NCBI RefSeq assembly: GCF_000204055.1
Contig: NW_006768808.1
Coordinates: 186,001 to 250,000, forward strand
Source of the DNA: Melampsora larici-populina 98AG31
Taxonomy: Eukaryota > Basidiomycota > Pucciniomycetes > Pucciniales > Melampsoraceae
Reading direction: 5' to 3'
Length of the DNA stretch: 64,000 nt
Position 1 is the first letter of the stretch. Each line of letters starts with the position of its first letter. Position numbers and translations under genes: made by a program. Positions 45,750 to 58,023 of this stretch are shown one piece after another. The notes beneath the pieces are model-generated. The model was not told where the DNA came from. It was given only the letters and a program-made list of their open reading frames with translations, and made no database searches.

Positions 45750-47260
45750 TACAAGAGAAATTTGACACATCTGAATCCGACCATAACAAAATCTAACTAA
45801 GAGTCATGAGATGACATTAGAGATGAGATGTAGGATTGATTGCATAGATTCAATGACTGATCCAGTCCACTCAGGTATCCCTCAGCTGATGAATACATTT
45901 TAGGCTCCATGTTGTTTGAGTTGAAATGTCTGATCAATGAAACTAAGGAGAAACCAGCTCAAAAGCCAGAAAAACTCAGTCCTGATAAGTTTCTCAAAAT
46001 CCAATTGATATACAATTGTTTGTGAATGAGTAACATGTTTCCTTTTCTTGTAGAATCAAGTCTTCATGTGTTTTCAATGTTTCCACGGGCATGACATTAT
46101 TTGCTCCTTTACTGGTCTATGCATAATGTGATGTAGTCCAGAACAGCTGATTGGATCCATATATAGTGTGCCAATGCCTTGATCCAAATATGAAGAAGTT
46201 TGATCCCGTGTGATCCCCGCCTAATTGTGATACAAATCAAATCATCTGCATAATGATACATTAGGTAAGAAGAGTCTTGCACCGTTTGAAGACGACCCGA
46301 TCTATGCATCAAAAGTCCTTTGCATCGACTGCGAAATTTGTTGGAATTTTAAGGCTAGTTATGACTTCATCCACAGATATCTGTGGGTATGTTAGGTGAC
46401 TGCAATCTGATTGGTTTCCATTTTGCTTGTATGTGCATTCAAAAAGTCTCTCCCGTGCGAATTCTTTTCAAAACGTTGAGCAATATGGAAGGAAGAGGCT
46501 CAGAGATCCTCCAATGAAGATTATGTGTCCTCGTGACCATTCATCTGTAGATCTTTTGCAATATGTGTGCTAAATCCTCTATGATGATTGTTCGGCTTTC
46601 ATGGCTAGCGGTGAGGACATCCCTTTCTCATCGGTTAGTAAAATTTGACATAGCCAGGCTGTGGCCGACGCGCACATCAGCCGTTCAAGTTTAGACAAAA
46701 TTGGTAAAACAAGTCATGTACAGGCGTTGTATCTGCTGAGCTGACGAACTTTTTACAATTTTCGGATCAACCATCCTTGGAACGGCTGTAACTCTGAAGA
46801 AAAATAAATTCAGTCCTTCGTGAAGTACATACTTCGTCATGCCAGAAATCTTGCACACCAGGCAGTCTATATATTCGATCTAAATGAAGCCTCGCTTGTA
46901 CCTTGGCACACTGGATATATCAGATAAGATCTCCAAGGATGTTGTAAGATGAGTGAAGTTTAGATTTTGATTTGTTAAAAGTATAACCATCAAGGACGAT
47001 AAGTACATATCCAAATTGAGATATGAGAAAGTGAAATACTTTTGAGTTGAGGAATGTCAAGATATACAAACTCTCCGATCAGTCATGGCTTAATGGATTT
47101 TTAAATTAATCAGTAGTTTAGTGATATCCTCTGATTTCCTCCTTCCTTTGCAACTTTGAGCCGTTTCTGGACTTGAACTTATGTACTCGAATAACTTCTC
47201 ATCGTCATCCTCGATCGTTCTCGATTCCTTCATCCATCAGATCACAAATATCTAAACAAC

Positions 47261-49826
47261 ATGACATCTTTGATTTCATCTACTCATCACGCCAAATATG
47301 ACCCTAACACGGGTGTATACTCACCAGCTCACTATCCTAACTTACACATTCCCTCTAATCTGACAATCGATCAATTCTTGTTTTCTTATACACCTGCTCA
47401 AGCACTCACTTCTGATTCTCAAGGCCAAGGTCATATCCGACCAGATCCAAGTGGCCGCACATGGCTCATTGATTCTGTTACTAACAAGCAATATACGTTT
47501 GAGAACTGCCGTCAGCGTACCGAAGATCTTGCTTGCGCTTTTCGTGCTCATCTTGGTCTATCCGAGCCTGACGATGTTTTGGCCATCTATGCTCCCAATG
47601 ACATCGATTACCCACTTGTCATGTGGGGAGCTTTTCGAACTAACGCAATGGTTTCAGGTGCAAACCCATCTTATACGGTGGATGAGTTGGCTTATCAACT
47701 TGAAGTCTTATCTAAGCGTTATAAACTCAAAGGACTCATCACACACCCAAACAGCCTTGAAACTTCACTCAAGGCAGCTCAACAAGTTGGAATCCCAAAC
47801 GAGCGGATAGTATTGATGTCAAGTCAATTAGACCGGCTGGCGCCGCCTCAAACTCCAAGTGGAATCCTCACTCTTGATGGAATGATTCAAAAATACGCTC
47901 ATGTGGCTCAAAAGCCTTTACCGATTGTCAAGCTTACAGCTGAGGGGGGAAAAGACAAAGTCGCGTTTTTGTCCTTTTCAAGTGGTACGACTGGTTTACC
48001 GAAGGCAGTCCAAATTCCGCATCGAGCTGTGATCGCGAACATGATTATCATCTTACGGCATATGGACGAAGACGTGTCGGGGGAAAGAATCATGGCGGTA
48101 TTACCTTACTATCATATCTGTTTAGCCATTTCTTTCATCTTCTCTCCTCAAAATTCAGAACATCCCTGCACACCTGTATATCATTCACATCACTTGGCTC
48201 ATGAAAAATTGAATTTGTTTGCCCTTCATTCTCGGCTCCTCTACTGGTCTTTTTGCCAGTCGGTTTAGTGGTAGTGTTACATTCGTCTCTGTACCGGGGA
48301 ATGGCCAATGTAATCGCACCGCAATTTTCCTTCAAACCTTTCCTCGAGAACATCATCCGCTACCGGGTATCCAGACTCTGTCTTGTCCCACCAAGTTTAG
48401 TAACTTTGCTTATCGAATCTTTAAGTTCCCCCTTGCTCATCTGAGAATTATGAACGATATGATGGTGCTTTCATCTAAATGTTTAACTTTCTGTGACTGC
48501 ATCACAATACATTTAATACGGAACACCTTTCGTCATTTTAAACAATTCACGCGCGTCAAAAGTGGTGGTCTTAATGGTCAAGCACCCTGCCGGAACTCGA
48601 TTGGCAAAGGAGATTCAAAAGTCTCTGAAATCAATCTTATGCGGGGCAGCTCCGTGAGTAAATAGTCTTGATGCTCAAAGCATAAAAAGCCTAACAGGTT
48701 CTTACTTCAATTTCTTGATTACATCCTTCACTTGAACACGAGGAAAGGTTAACACAAGAGTTGTTCGACCAACTTCTTCAGATGTATCCAAATGTCCGGA
48801 TCGGTCAAGGATGTATGTCCCCACCATATTTTTGCTTTGACTTACCGCATCATTCTGAATCACATTTCGATTTGTTGATGAAATATCCCGTTCTGACTGC
48901 AACAATCATCAAACAACTTTGTAGATGGGATGACTGAGACTGCAACCTGGGTCACTGGTTTGCCAAGTAACATCGAACCAGCTCGTGGCGCATCAGTCGG
49001 TGTGATTGGTCCAAACATTCAGCTGAAGATTATCGATCCATCAGGTACGCCTGTAGGCTTTGGCCACAAAGGCGAGGTATTGATTAAGAGCCCATCGAAT
49101 GCAGTTGAGCCTTTCTTGTCATTCTTTCCACACACCCTCTGAGAGGGTCAAGTTTATAAAAGTTTGACGGTTTTTACCTACGTAGATTGGTTATTTAGCC
49201 AACCCCAAAGCAACTGCTGAGACATTTGATCAAGAGGGCTTTGTCCACACGGGCGACGAGGGCTACGTGGACTCACATGGCTGGTCCGAATTTTCTTCCT
49301 TTTTCATACACTTCATTCTGGTACAAAACTTACTGAGAATTCACATTTGGTATCTCTTTTGTTCTCTCATCAGGGTCTACGTAGTCGACCGACTGAAAGA
49401 ATTGATCAAAGTCAAGGGAAATCAACTAGCACCTGCTGAGCTAGAAGGTCTGCTCCTTAACCATTCTGCAGTAGCAGATGTATGTGTGATCGGCGTCCCT
49501 GATACCTATTCAGGAGAAGTGGCTAGAGCTTATATCGTGGTTTCGGAAGAAGCCCAGAACTTAGATCGAACACAACTGGCCGTAGACCTTGCTCAGTTTG
49601 TTAGCTCGCAAAAGATACGATATAAATGGCTTGATGGCGGGATTGAGTTCGTGTAGGCCTTGTTTTCTCTTTCATCGACGCTCTTGGGATATACTCATAG
49701 CTTGTATGCGTTGGCAGGGAGTCAATTCCGAAGAACCCGTCAGGAAAGATCTTACGAAGGGTGTTGAGGGATCAGTATAAGGCTTCCTTGAATTCTTCAA
49801 ACCCCGGTGGAAATGCCAAGCTTTGA
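47261..49826 (+). CDS. Acyl-CoA synthetase / 4-coumarate-CoA ligase-like, peroxisomal
   Basis: Adenylate-forming ligase that activates a carboxylic acid via acyl-AMP to acyl-CoA. Predicted exons are 47261-48119, 48260-48394, 48563-48653, 48748-48812, 48925-49103, 49186-49283, 49374-49652 and 49718-49826, which keep phase throughout and give 604 residues. Motifs are the P-loop LSFSSGTTGLPKA (about 237-249), VLPYYHI, GQGYGMTETATW (about 381-392), the hinge region HTGDEGYVD and VDRLKELIKVKGNQLAP, and the catalytic lysine in NPSGKILRR (Lys579). The C-terminus NAKL ends in AKL, a PTS1-type signal, so a peroxisomal location is likely. Introns 1 and 2 use an unusual GTTTAG donor; the other six are ordinary. 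No frame defect was found. The substrate (medium- or long-chain fatty acid or an aromatic acid) cannot be read from sequence. Confidence 0.85.
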
Positions 49827-51244
49827 AGACCAACTTATCAATGCAACACTGTACATCATGAAGTCATAGAACGTATTGACAGACTTTGCTTAATTTCATG
49901 ACAAAAAAAAACTCCAATTTTCGTCAAATGTGCTCCACCTTCGTTTCTTCTTTCCAATTTACTCCATTATCTTTCTATCTTTTCTGACTCCATTATCATT
50001 CTGAAAGTTTTGATTCATCATGGCTGTCGAGATTTTTCCATTTTGACTCTACACAGCAACTTAATTTTACTAACTATGATTACAAAACAATTAGTCAAAT
50101 TTGACTGGTGCGGTCAAGTCATACCACGGATCCAAGACCTGTAGAATACATAGGTGATGTTTTTGACTTCAAGTAAGGCATCATTGTGCCAAGAGAGAAA
50201 TAGTGCTGTTGGACGTGACACCAAGACCTGTTTTCGGATACAGACGCTGTTTCTATTGACAGAAACTGATTGATGTGAAATCAAAAGCACCTCTAAAAAA
50301 ACAAAAAAAAACATGTCCGGCACGTGACCCTTGAGGTTGAAGCTTGGTACCATCATGGTCCTTGGCTAGCAATTCAACCAATTGTACATAGACTTATTGG
50401 TAAAGCCAAGATATCTCAAAAGATAAGTTGTATAAGTTTTGTTTTAATATCAAATCTGTCAAACAAATAATACCACACTGAATATCATTTATCATGTCTG
50501 ATGTTCTCTACCAAACCACAGATTTGGGCAAACTTAACAAAGTCCTTCACATGTGGTGAACCCCACACTGCCAACATAGATGCCTCAGGTCAAGAAATCC
50601 AAGGCATCATCAGAGGCAAATCCTTGGACAGACCTTGTTCAAGGTCTCCATCTGAGGTATTCTTTTGCGCTGAGAATTAGCTTGGATGCCAAACCTTGGA
50701 CAGATGCTTCCCAAGGTTGGGCATTTGAGGATACCTCAGATCTTTCAATTCAAGGTAAAGATGTTGGCAGTGCTGAAGCCTGCATAGGGACTTACACCAA
50801 ACGTGGCTCTCCTGGCTTGAGAGGTCACAAGATTTAGTAGGGGAAAAATGGACCAAATGAAAAACCTTTGCCACACAAAAGCTTTTCAAATTTCCTCTTG
50901 AGCAATGGAAGTCCTGCTTCTTCCAGACAATACACTCTATTCAGATCCTCCTTAACTCGAGTCACCCTCAAGTTTTCATTGTTATCCAAATTGCTTCTTT
51001 TCAATTTTTACATACAATCATGTCAGTTATGTAACATCATCCTGTGCTTTGGATTTTTGAAAATCAAGGATCTGCTTTTTGGGCATCAATGGAAACTTGA
51101 GAACAACTCAAGACATGGAGAATCTGAGTTGAGTGTAAATGATGTCAAAAGCCCCTACAGGCCCTCAGATCTGGCGACTTTTGATCAAAATTCAAGGCTT
51201 CTCAATGTCCCACCTCATACAGTCATTTTCAAAAAGGTTGCCCA
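49827..51244. other. Intergenic
   Basis: AT-rich DNA between the ligase gene and the nested transposon stack. 50620-50735 contains a diverged repeat, twice reading CCTTGGACAGA and later CAAGGT. The 85-codon frame at 50580-50837 over it shows PWTDLVQG and PWTDASQG but is not convincing as a gene. Confidence 0.4.
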
Positions 51245-51350
51245 AATTTGCCGGCAAAACTCCAAACTTAACTAAGTCCCCTGCCAGCGGCCCAAGGCTC
51301 AAGTGAGAGACTTACCTCAAAAACAAGAAATTTGGCTTGAGAAGTGAGCT
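51245..51350. repeat. Left arm of an inverted repeat flanking the Harbinger element
   Basis: This arm contains AACTTAACTAAGTCCC, GGCCCAAGGCT and GACTTACCTCAAAAAC. It is inverted at 56775-56900 with clear but diverged similarity. Within each arm a 42-bp hairpin (TAAGTCCC ... GACTTA) lies at 51273-51314 and 56812-56853. The arms look like long TIRs of an older element into which the Harbinger element inserted. Confidence 0.55.
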
Positions 51351-51811
51351 GTATTGAGCTCAAAACCGCTACATTGTGTTCTTGGTTTTGTGGCTATATA
51401 AACAACACTCCATGAAAAATAAAAGGTTGTTTGAAAGAGTCCATTACACATGCTAGTGTTTCAAGCTCTCCAATATGTTTTTGGGAACTTGCACCTTTGG
51501 GTGGTCCAAGATTGGAGTTTTTTGCTGGTTTCTGAGAAATACAGGCTTCAAACCCGCTCACTGCTCAGGAAGCGGTGAAAAAGTCCAATAACAAATCACT
51601 GAGAGCGCGTTCACTTAAGCAATTTCTGACTAGAAATTGCTTTTTACACAGCACAGAAATCGCTTTCTGTAAAAAGCGTTCGATTTGTTATTTACAAGCA
51701 TTCTGTAATGTACAGAATGCTTATAAAAATTGCTTTTTGCCTCAATTTTTAAAATTTGGTAATAGTGATTTTTTTTGATTTTTACCCCATTATCTCTTTC
51801 TGATATCTTCA

Positions 51812-52814
51812 GAGCATCCGCACTCGTTTGCGGTTGTTAATTTGGTCACGTGCGGTAACAAACACAACATTAAGTAAAAAGTTACTTAACTCAACCAAAT
51901 TTCGCACTCGTTTGCATTAGCAGCGCTGTAACTTTTATAACTTTACAGATAGTGCATGTACTCCGCACCGGTCGTGCAGTAAGGTAAAGTTTTAATTTTT
52001 TGAGTACACATCACCTGCTTTCATGGCCAGTTTTCATGTGATAGAGGCACTGTTCTCTTCTTTGCACTAAGATACTAATACTCCATCTACACATGAAGAC
52101 CCGATATCATCCTGTTCATCTACTCGATCGATAGATCTTAATTTAAAATTACAAATTTAACATGAGTTTGTTCAGATCTTAATACATGAATTCCAATTAA
52201 AAAACAAAGGCTTTACTACATCGAGAAAGCTTTTAATGAGTCTGAATACACATAATGATCTTGTAAAAGATTTAAAGATTTAAAACTAGGAAATAAAAAT
52301 CCAAACTTCAATTTTTAATTTGTATCACTTGATCCTAAAAGTCCTCCAATGATTGGTCTTTTAATGTTGATTTTCTTAAATATTGACCTCTACATAGCTA
52401 TATGAATCTAGACATCTTTCATTTTCATCTGAATGGTTTGGAGTCGAGTTCAAGATGGTTGATTGACTTATTTCAATTGAAGACATCGATCGGTGTCAAA
52501 CGTTCTCGAGTTGATTCATGCAACTGTAAGGCTTGGAATTCATCGTGTGTGAGTGGTGAAAAGGATATATTGGTTGTTGACTTTGGTGTTGGAGGTCTGG
52601 TTGAGTTTTGTTTTTGGAGTCGAGTTGCCGGGAACAAGTCGTGATGTGTGATACCGCATGCGTTAGCCAATTGGTAAATTTACCGATTCGCTAACGCAAA
52701 ATGACCGAAAATTAACTACCGCGGGGCTAATTTTTCACCGGTGTGGAAAAGACCCCGCGTTTGCGGTAAATTTAACCTTACCGCACCCGACTTACCGCAC
52801 GAGTGCGGATGCTC
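51812..52814. mobile_element. Nested Harbinger-type non-autonomous element, 1,003 bp, TSD TCA
   Basis: TIRs GAGCATCCGCACTCGT at 51812-51827 and its complement ending at 52814, flanked by TCA at 51809-51811 and 52815-52817. Both TIRs here and those of the host element begin GAGC. The ends are rich in TTTGCGGT and TTACCGCA words. No transposase is present; the small frames at 52402-52670 are not supported. It inserted inside the larger Harbinger element upstream of its Myb gene. Confidence 0.85.
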
Positions 52815-52990
52815 TCACAAATTTTCCCAAGTCCCTCTTCACCGTACGGATGGTCATAAACCCATCAAAACCCATCACATCATCTCCAAATCCATACCCC
52901 AACACTCCTCACCTGATTTGACTTCTTCAACTTGTCGCCATCAATCATCCATCCATTCTTTTCCATCTCACCCATCTAAACACCTTGGCC

Positions 52991-54735
52991 ATGTCTGACC
53001 ACAATTCAAACACCAGTGCTGGTGTTGAAGGCTCGACTGATCAACCATTGACATCAACCAACATTGATCCAATCAAAACAAAGTCAAACAAAAAATTAAC
53101 ACCAGCTTCTGTAGTCAAACAAACAAAACCGAAAGAAATCAAATCAAAGAATAAGAAGAAATTAAATGAGAATATTCAATTAAATGAAATTAAAGAAAAC
53201 ATTGGAGATAAGAATAAATTAAAAGATAAGAACAAATCAAATCAAATCAAAGAAGGAGTTGAAGATAAGCAAGATAATGAGGATGAGGATGAAATCGTAG
53301 TCAGTGGTGGAAATTGGATTCATAAGTGCACGGTATGGTTGCTTGATGAGCATTGTCATCAAGTCGAACTTGGAAATGGAAATGATGGAGGACTCAAGTC
53401 GGCGGCGTGGAAGACTGTTCTTGAAGCCTACAACAAACGATGGAAGACTAACAAATCATTGATTCGTTTAAAGAACCATATTTAAAAGGTATGTATCTCA
53501 TTCTTTTCTTTCTTCTTCTCATTCTTTTTTTTCCTTCTAAATGAATCCTGATTTGATTCTATCAACGTTCTCTACATCAACAACCAAGCTTAAAACAACT
53601 TACCGGGCATTCGATAAGATAATAGGCTTGAGCGGGGCTCCTGGGACTGATACCACGACTGGTATTGTCCATGCCGATAAAGAATGGTGGGATCAATGGA
53701 TTAAAGTGGTCAGTTGTTTGGTCAAATTTAATCCTGATCCCCTTTTTTATTAATCCACTGCAATGATTGTTATAGCATGGCAATAAGGATGCCACACCGA
53801 TCAAGAACAACAGTTTTCCAGCGTATAAAGCTGTCTCAGCGATCATGCCCGCAAAACATTTACAAGCTAATGGTAATGATGGATTAGGTACTCAGAGCAA
53901 AAAAAAGAAAGCATCACCAGCCGCTGATGATGAAGACGGAGATGATGAGGATGGTAAGTTTCTTTATGTTTTCCTCAGTTGGATGAAACACTGACACCAA
54001 TCCATTCTTCTGCACAGAAGTGTTTCCATCTGCAGGTGATTCGATCAAAGGGATGGCTACTGATCAAAGCAGCGACGGTATGGAAGTGGAAGAAAAGCCT
54101 GTTATGGACAAAGATGTTAGAGATAAGGACAATGGGGCTAGTAGTGAGTCGGATCCTCCCCCAAAGTCCAAAAAGGGTAAATTGGTTGTTAAACCAAATA
54201 ACAAAGTAGGTTCTCATCAATATGTTGTATAAGAATCATAAAAAACAATTGTACTGACCGGTTTTATTCATTTTGAATATAGAATAACCCGTTTGCAAGG
54301 CATTTAAAAATGGCTTAGCGTCAATTTGAAGAGGAGGACGAGGAAACACCTGAGATGAAGTTTGTACGTAGCAAGAGGGGTCCGGTTAACCGAGATGCTT
54401 CGACTTCAACTGCAACTGCCAAACAATCTCACACCACTGGACCTAAACTTATCTCACAATTGATTGATTGAGCTGTCAAATTAGAGGAGCAAGGTGAAAA
54501 TGATAGGATCACGATTGCAAGGATGAAGTTAGAACAACACCCAAAACGAAAAGAGGCCATGGATCTATTCAACCGTGGATGCAAGAAAGAGCTGAAGCCT
54601 GAACATATAATTGAAGTAGCAAATAAATTGAAGAACGACAGCACAGCTTCTTTCTTCTGTCATATGTCTAAGGATTTTCAGTGGGCATGGTTGAGAAATG
54701 AAGCTGGGGTATCCCAATTTTATCAGGACAAGTAA
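52991..54735 (+). pseudogene. Harbinger Myb/SANT-like partner protein, with stops
   Basis: Harbinger elements need a Myb-like DNA-binding partner that helps bring the transposase to the ends. Exons read about 52991-53488, 53578-53708, 53777-53954, 54019-54207 and 54283-54735. The first exon has a Lys/Asn-rich N-terminus and then WIHKCTVWLLDEHCHQVE and GGLKSAAWKTVLEAYNK, the Myb/SANT-like helices. The second has LKTTYRAFDKIIGLSG and VHADKEWWDQWI, and the third has SFPAYKAVSAIM. The acidic and basic C-terminus ends in a helical domain (FCHMSKDFQWAWLRNE). In-frame stops are TAA at 53483-53485, TAG at 54316-54318 and TGA at 54469-54471. Each fits CAA, CAG or CGA altered by one C-to-T change after a T, so this copy is inactivated. 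Confidence 0.7.
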
Positions 54736-55111
54736 CATCAATTATCTTCAAAGGTTTTCCTCAAAAAAAATATCAAATTTATCAGATTTAAATATTATCT
54801 ATTTTCCTTTTGTTTGTATTTTCATTCTACAATTTTAAGTTTACTTCTCATTGCAAAAGATGTGTACAAGTCACTATATATATATAATAGGTTTGATTTG
54901 GACATATAAATATATGTATGATACTTTCTTCAAATGTTACAACTAACTGCAATAAGGATAACATTATGTTAAAGAAGAAGTGTTGCTAGATTTGAGTAAT
55001 AAAAAGACAACTGCTAATTTAAGTATTAAAACGACAACAATGAGAAACAAAAGATTTGAGAAATAAAAAGATAACTGGTTGATTTATGTATTAAAAAGAT
55101 AATGTTGAGAT

Positions 55112-56401
55112 TCAAACACATCGTTGAGCAGCAGCAGCATGTAGGTAGTCATTGAACATTTGATCTGCAATACGATCACGCATATCATTTGCTTCAGTTT
55201 GTTGTGCAGGGATGGGTGCAGCCCAATCAGGGTCATCGTAATCAGCAGCCATTTTGGTTTCCAACCTCTCTTTTAAGGCATATTCTTCGTAGAATTTGTC
55301 TTCTCTGGATTCAATTCAAATGATATTATGTAATACGCAACAAGCAATCACGACCTTAACTTGAGTTTTATAAGGGAGTGATGGCATTGAGGCTAATATA
55401 GGGAATCTCATCTTATTCACGCCAAATATATGTTCAATAATGATTCGAAGTGATGAATGACAGTGATTGTAGAGTTCCTTGGCCGTCTGTGGTGCAAGAT
55501 TTGAATGTTTCCACTCCTTGAGTTGGTATTGGACGGATCAATAGGGTGTTAGAAAACCTGGAACATTTGCGTATCCAGCATCTGCTACATAGAAGTGGCC
55601 TACATCAAACAAAGATTAAGATGAATGTCCAATAATCATCATCATGGTTAAAAGAATATCTGACCTTCTGGAACAACAAAACGTTCTTGTTTGAGTGCTT
55701 GATGCAGCACTTGAGCATCAGCGTAAGAACCTTCCAAGCCAGCGTAGACAAAAGTGAAAAGCATGTTGAATGAGCAGCCTGCGAGTACGTTTTGGCTCAA
55801 ATTGCCTTTTCGATTACGGTGAGCAGGTTGACGATCTGGCGGAACAATACACGGTATGTGGGTGCCATCAATAGCACCCACACAGTTATCAAAATAGGGA
55901 GTCATTCTGGGATTGGTTTGTATCTCTTTTGGACAGAGCTCGTTGGCCACCGGCTGAACAATATAGATTGATTCCAGTGACGCAATGGCATTGCACACTT
56001 TGTTGAAGTACTTGCTGATTGTAGCTCCAGAGCGTTGGAAACGTTCTCCAGCCACTCAATTGGATCCTGAGTTGCCGATAAAAAATCATGACTCGTTCTT
56101 CCACTGTGACACTCCTGTTGCGGTGGATAACAAGCTTACCTTCAAGGGCTTTGATTAATCCCTTGAAGGCAAGCTTATCCATGCAACACAGCTCTCGAAA
56201 CCGTACGTCAGAGCCTTCTAAAATTTCTTTCGTATATTCATTTCCGCAAAGTTTTGATGTGCGACAAGGGATCTTGGGTGAGGTAATCAGGGTCTCTAGG
56301 TATTCCTTGCCGGCTTGAATCACATGTTTGAGCAGCTTGCTCCTTCTGAATGACGTTGAGGACACCATGGAGTTTGAACTTGAAGAATAGGAATCTGACA
56401 T
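55112..56401 (-). pseudogene. PIF/Harbinger DDE transposase, inactivated
   Basis: Minus-strand exons are 56401-55665 and 55599-55112 with a 65-nt intron. It starts MSDSYSSSSNSM and contains CCMDKLAFKGLIKALE and ERFQRSGATISKYFNKV. The catalytic domain has DDE residues in CVGAIDGTHIPC (first D), GHFYVADAGYANVPGF (second D) and LRIIIEHIFGVNKMRF (E). The end is acidic then Ala-rich (AAAAQRCV). Three in-frame TGA codons lie at 56056-56058, 55538-55540 and 55316-55318. Each sits where the family usually has Arg, and each has a T on its 5' side. A 1-nt frameshift lies nearby, most simply in the A6 run at 56080-56085. All three catalytic residues survive, so the decay is recent. Confidence 0.85.
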
Positions 56402-56629
56402 GATTGGTGATGGTTGTATGTACCATCACCAAACCCATTACCAATCCCATTCTGTGCCTTGTTGACCTTAAATGGTCAACAAAGCAAACACTTTTCACAT
56501 GGATTCTAATGTCTTTCTTTTGAAAAGTGAAATTACAACATTTTACTGTAAAAAGACTTTTGTACGTGTACAAAAGTGGTGCCTTAAAAATTGATTCCTA
56601 CAAATCCGGGCTAAGTGAACGCGCTCTGA

Positions 56630-58023
56630 GCCAGTGTAACTTCCAGTCCACAACTGGAACTTCTGGAAGTTGGAGCATATGTAACGGCTTGTGGCCATTA
56701 TTTTATTCCTTTGCACAAAAAGGACTTGAATGAGCCAAAAAAAGTTGTCAAGATGTAGAGATTTTTTGCTGAATATGCCTACTTCTCACGCAAGAATTTG
56801 GGTTTTTGAGGTAAGTCCCTAGCTCAAGCCTTGGGCCGTTGGCAAGGGACTTAGTTAAGTTTGGCAAAACTCGAGCAATTTGGCGGTGAATTCGTGGCAA
56901 GCTTTTTGCAAGGACCATTGTAGCAGTTTTTTGCAGTTTGACCCACTAAATGTGTGAGACCCCGCACAACAGGTTAGGGTGATAAAGCTGCGGAGGTGGC
57001 TTATGCCCTTTCTAAGATAGAGGGTTTCAAGTCAAGGAATTTATGGTATTTTGCAGTCCAACAAGTTGTCCAATGTTGCAAAATATACTGTAAATTTAAA
57101 GAAATCAGGACACTTTTTTAGGTGTCCCAAATGCTGTTGACCATATATTTGCATAAGAAAAACACCGTAAAATTCAAAAAACTTGTCTATTTTTTGAAAA
57201 GTTTTTTTCTGACTTGAAACCCCCTATTGTAACAAAATTGAATCTTTTAAAACTTCTCTCTCACCATATGCATTGCCAAAATCAATCACACATCTGTCTC
57301 CAATCATGCTTGTCTGATCATAATTTTCCTCTCTTCAGAACCTAAATTATTTGAGTGTCTTCTTTCTTCTTCAAACTAAATCTCAAAGATTAATCCATAA
57401 TGTATCTCTAAGCTTGTTCGCAGTCTGATGTATGGTTGAAAATTCAACAAAAAATTTCACATCGGAGTACAGCTGTTCTAAGAATTCGTGTCATGGTCGA
57501 TTTTTTTTTTTTTTGTTTCTTTGACACCTCCATTCAAATGACTGCCCATACAGGCGCTGTATACTAGGTCGTGTATCACATATCTTAAGCTAGGTCCTCC
57601 TACGTGAAGACCTGGCAGATGACAGGGCTTCTATCCTGGTCGCACCATTCACTCACCCAACACTTTCCCTCAGCATCACCTTAATTGCATTCACTCAACA
57701 CCTCACTTGTCTTCCATCACCGGTCGGAATCAATGGTGTTTGGCTCTGAGACCTTTCAAGACTCAACATCACTATACGACTGCGGCAAATTTTTCTAGCA
57801 ACCACAACTTGATTGGGTGGCGATTGGGCATAAATGGTGGTCTACCTTTTGATCTCGTTGGACCAACTCCTCACGTTTTTGGACGACATCAGTCTGTTTC
57901 ATTCCCAGAAAATGCCAATCAGAAAATTCTCTATGTTCGAGTCTCAGATTTCTCTTTTTTTGGTTATCAGTCTCACTGACTTCATTGATTTCCTGTCTTT
58001 GGTTCATTTGCAGGCCGTCCGAC
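56630..58023. other. Flank of the nested stack; right inverted arm and a small MITE
   Basis: 56775-56900 is the inverted counterpart of the left arm at 51245-51350. 57017-57227 is a small MITE, listed separately. 57500-58010 may hold 5' exons of the next gene, but the joins are unclear; an ATG at 57734 is open for only 21 codons. Confidence 0.4.
57017..57227. mobile_element. Candidate MITE, 211 bp
   Basis: The ends ATAGAGGGTTTCAAGTCA and, reversed from the right, ATAGGGGGTTTCAAGTCA match at 17 of 18 positions. The interior is AT-rich and non-coding. No clear target duplication (flanks CTAAG and TGTAA), so the superfamily is unassigned. Confidence 0.6.

Larger units (their letters stand above)
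42284..47260. other. AT-rich intergenic region with two small elements
   Basis: Apart from the inverted-repeat element at 43312-43844 and the pogo-like MITE at 45574-45749, I see no supportable gene in these 5 kb. Forward and reverse frames are all under 120 codons, with no recognisable motifs. The last 100 bp upstream of 47261 presumably carry the acyl-CoA synthetase promoter. Confidence 0.5.
51603..56626. mobile_element. PIF/Harbinger DNA transposon, 5,024 bp, TSD TGA
   Basis: Perfect 15-bp terminal inverted repeats GAGCGCGTTCACTTA at 51603-51617 and 56612-56626. They are flanked by a 3-bp TGA duplication at 51600-51602 and 56627-56629. Three-bp duplications are typical of PIF/Harbinger. 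The left subterminal region has hairpins (AAGCAATTTCT/AGAAATTGCTT and CAGAATGC words). It encodes both classical Harbinger genes, a Myb/SANT-like gene (+) and a DDE transposase (-), in convergent orientation, and both are broken by stops. A second Harbinger-type element is inserted at 51812-52814. Confidence 0.9.

Noticed and set aside
46109..46312. Minus-strand frame containing YHYADDLICI, resembling a reverse-transcriptase YxDD box
   Set aside because: Flanking frames show no other RT motif, the frame is only 67 codons, and upstream sequence is closed. Treated as chance.
47342..48093. Other-frame ORFs inside the acyl-CoA synthetase first exon
   Set aside because: Shadows of a strongly conserved coding frame.
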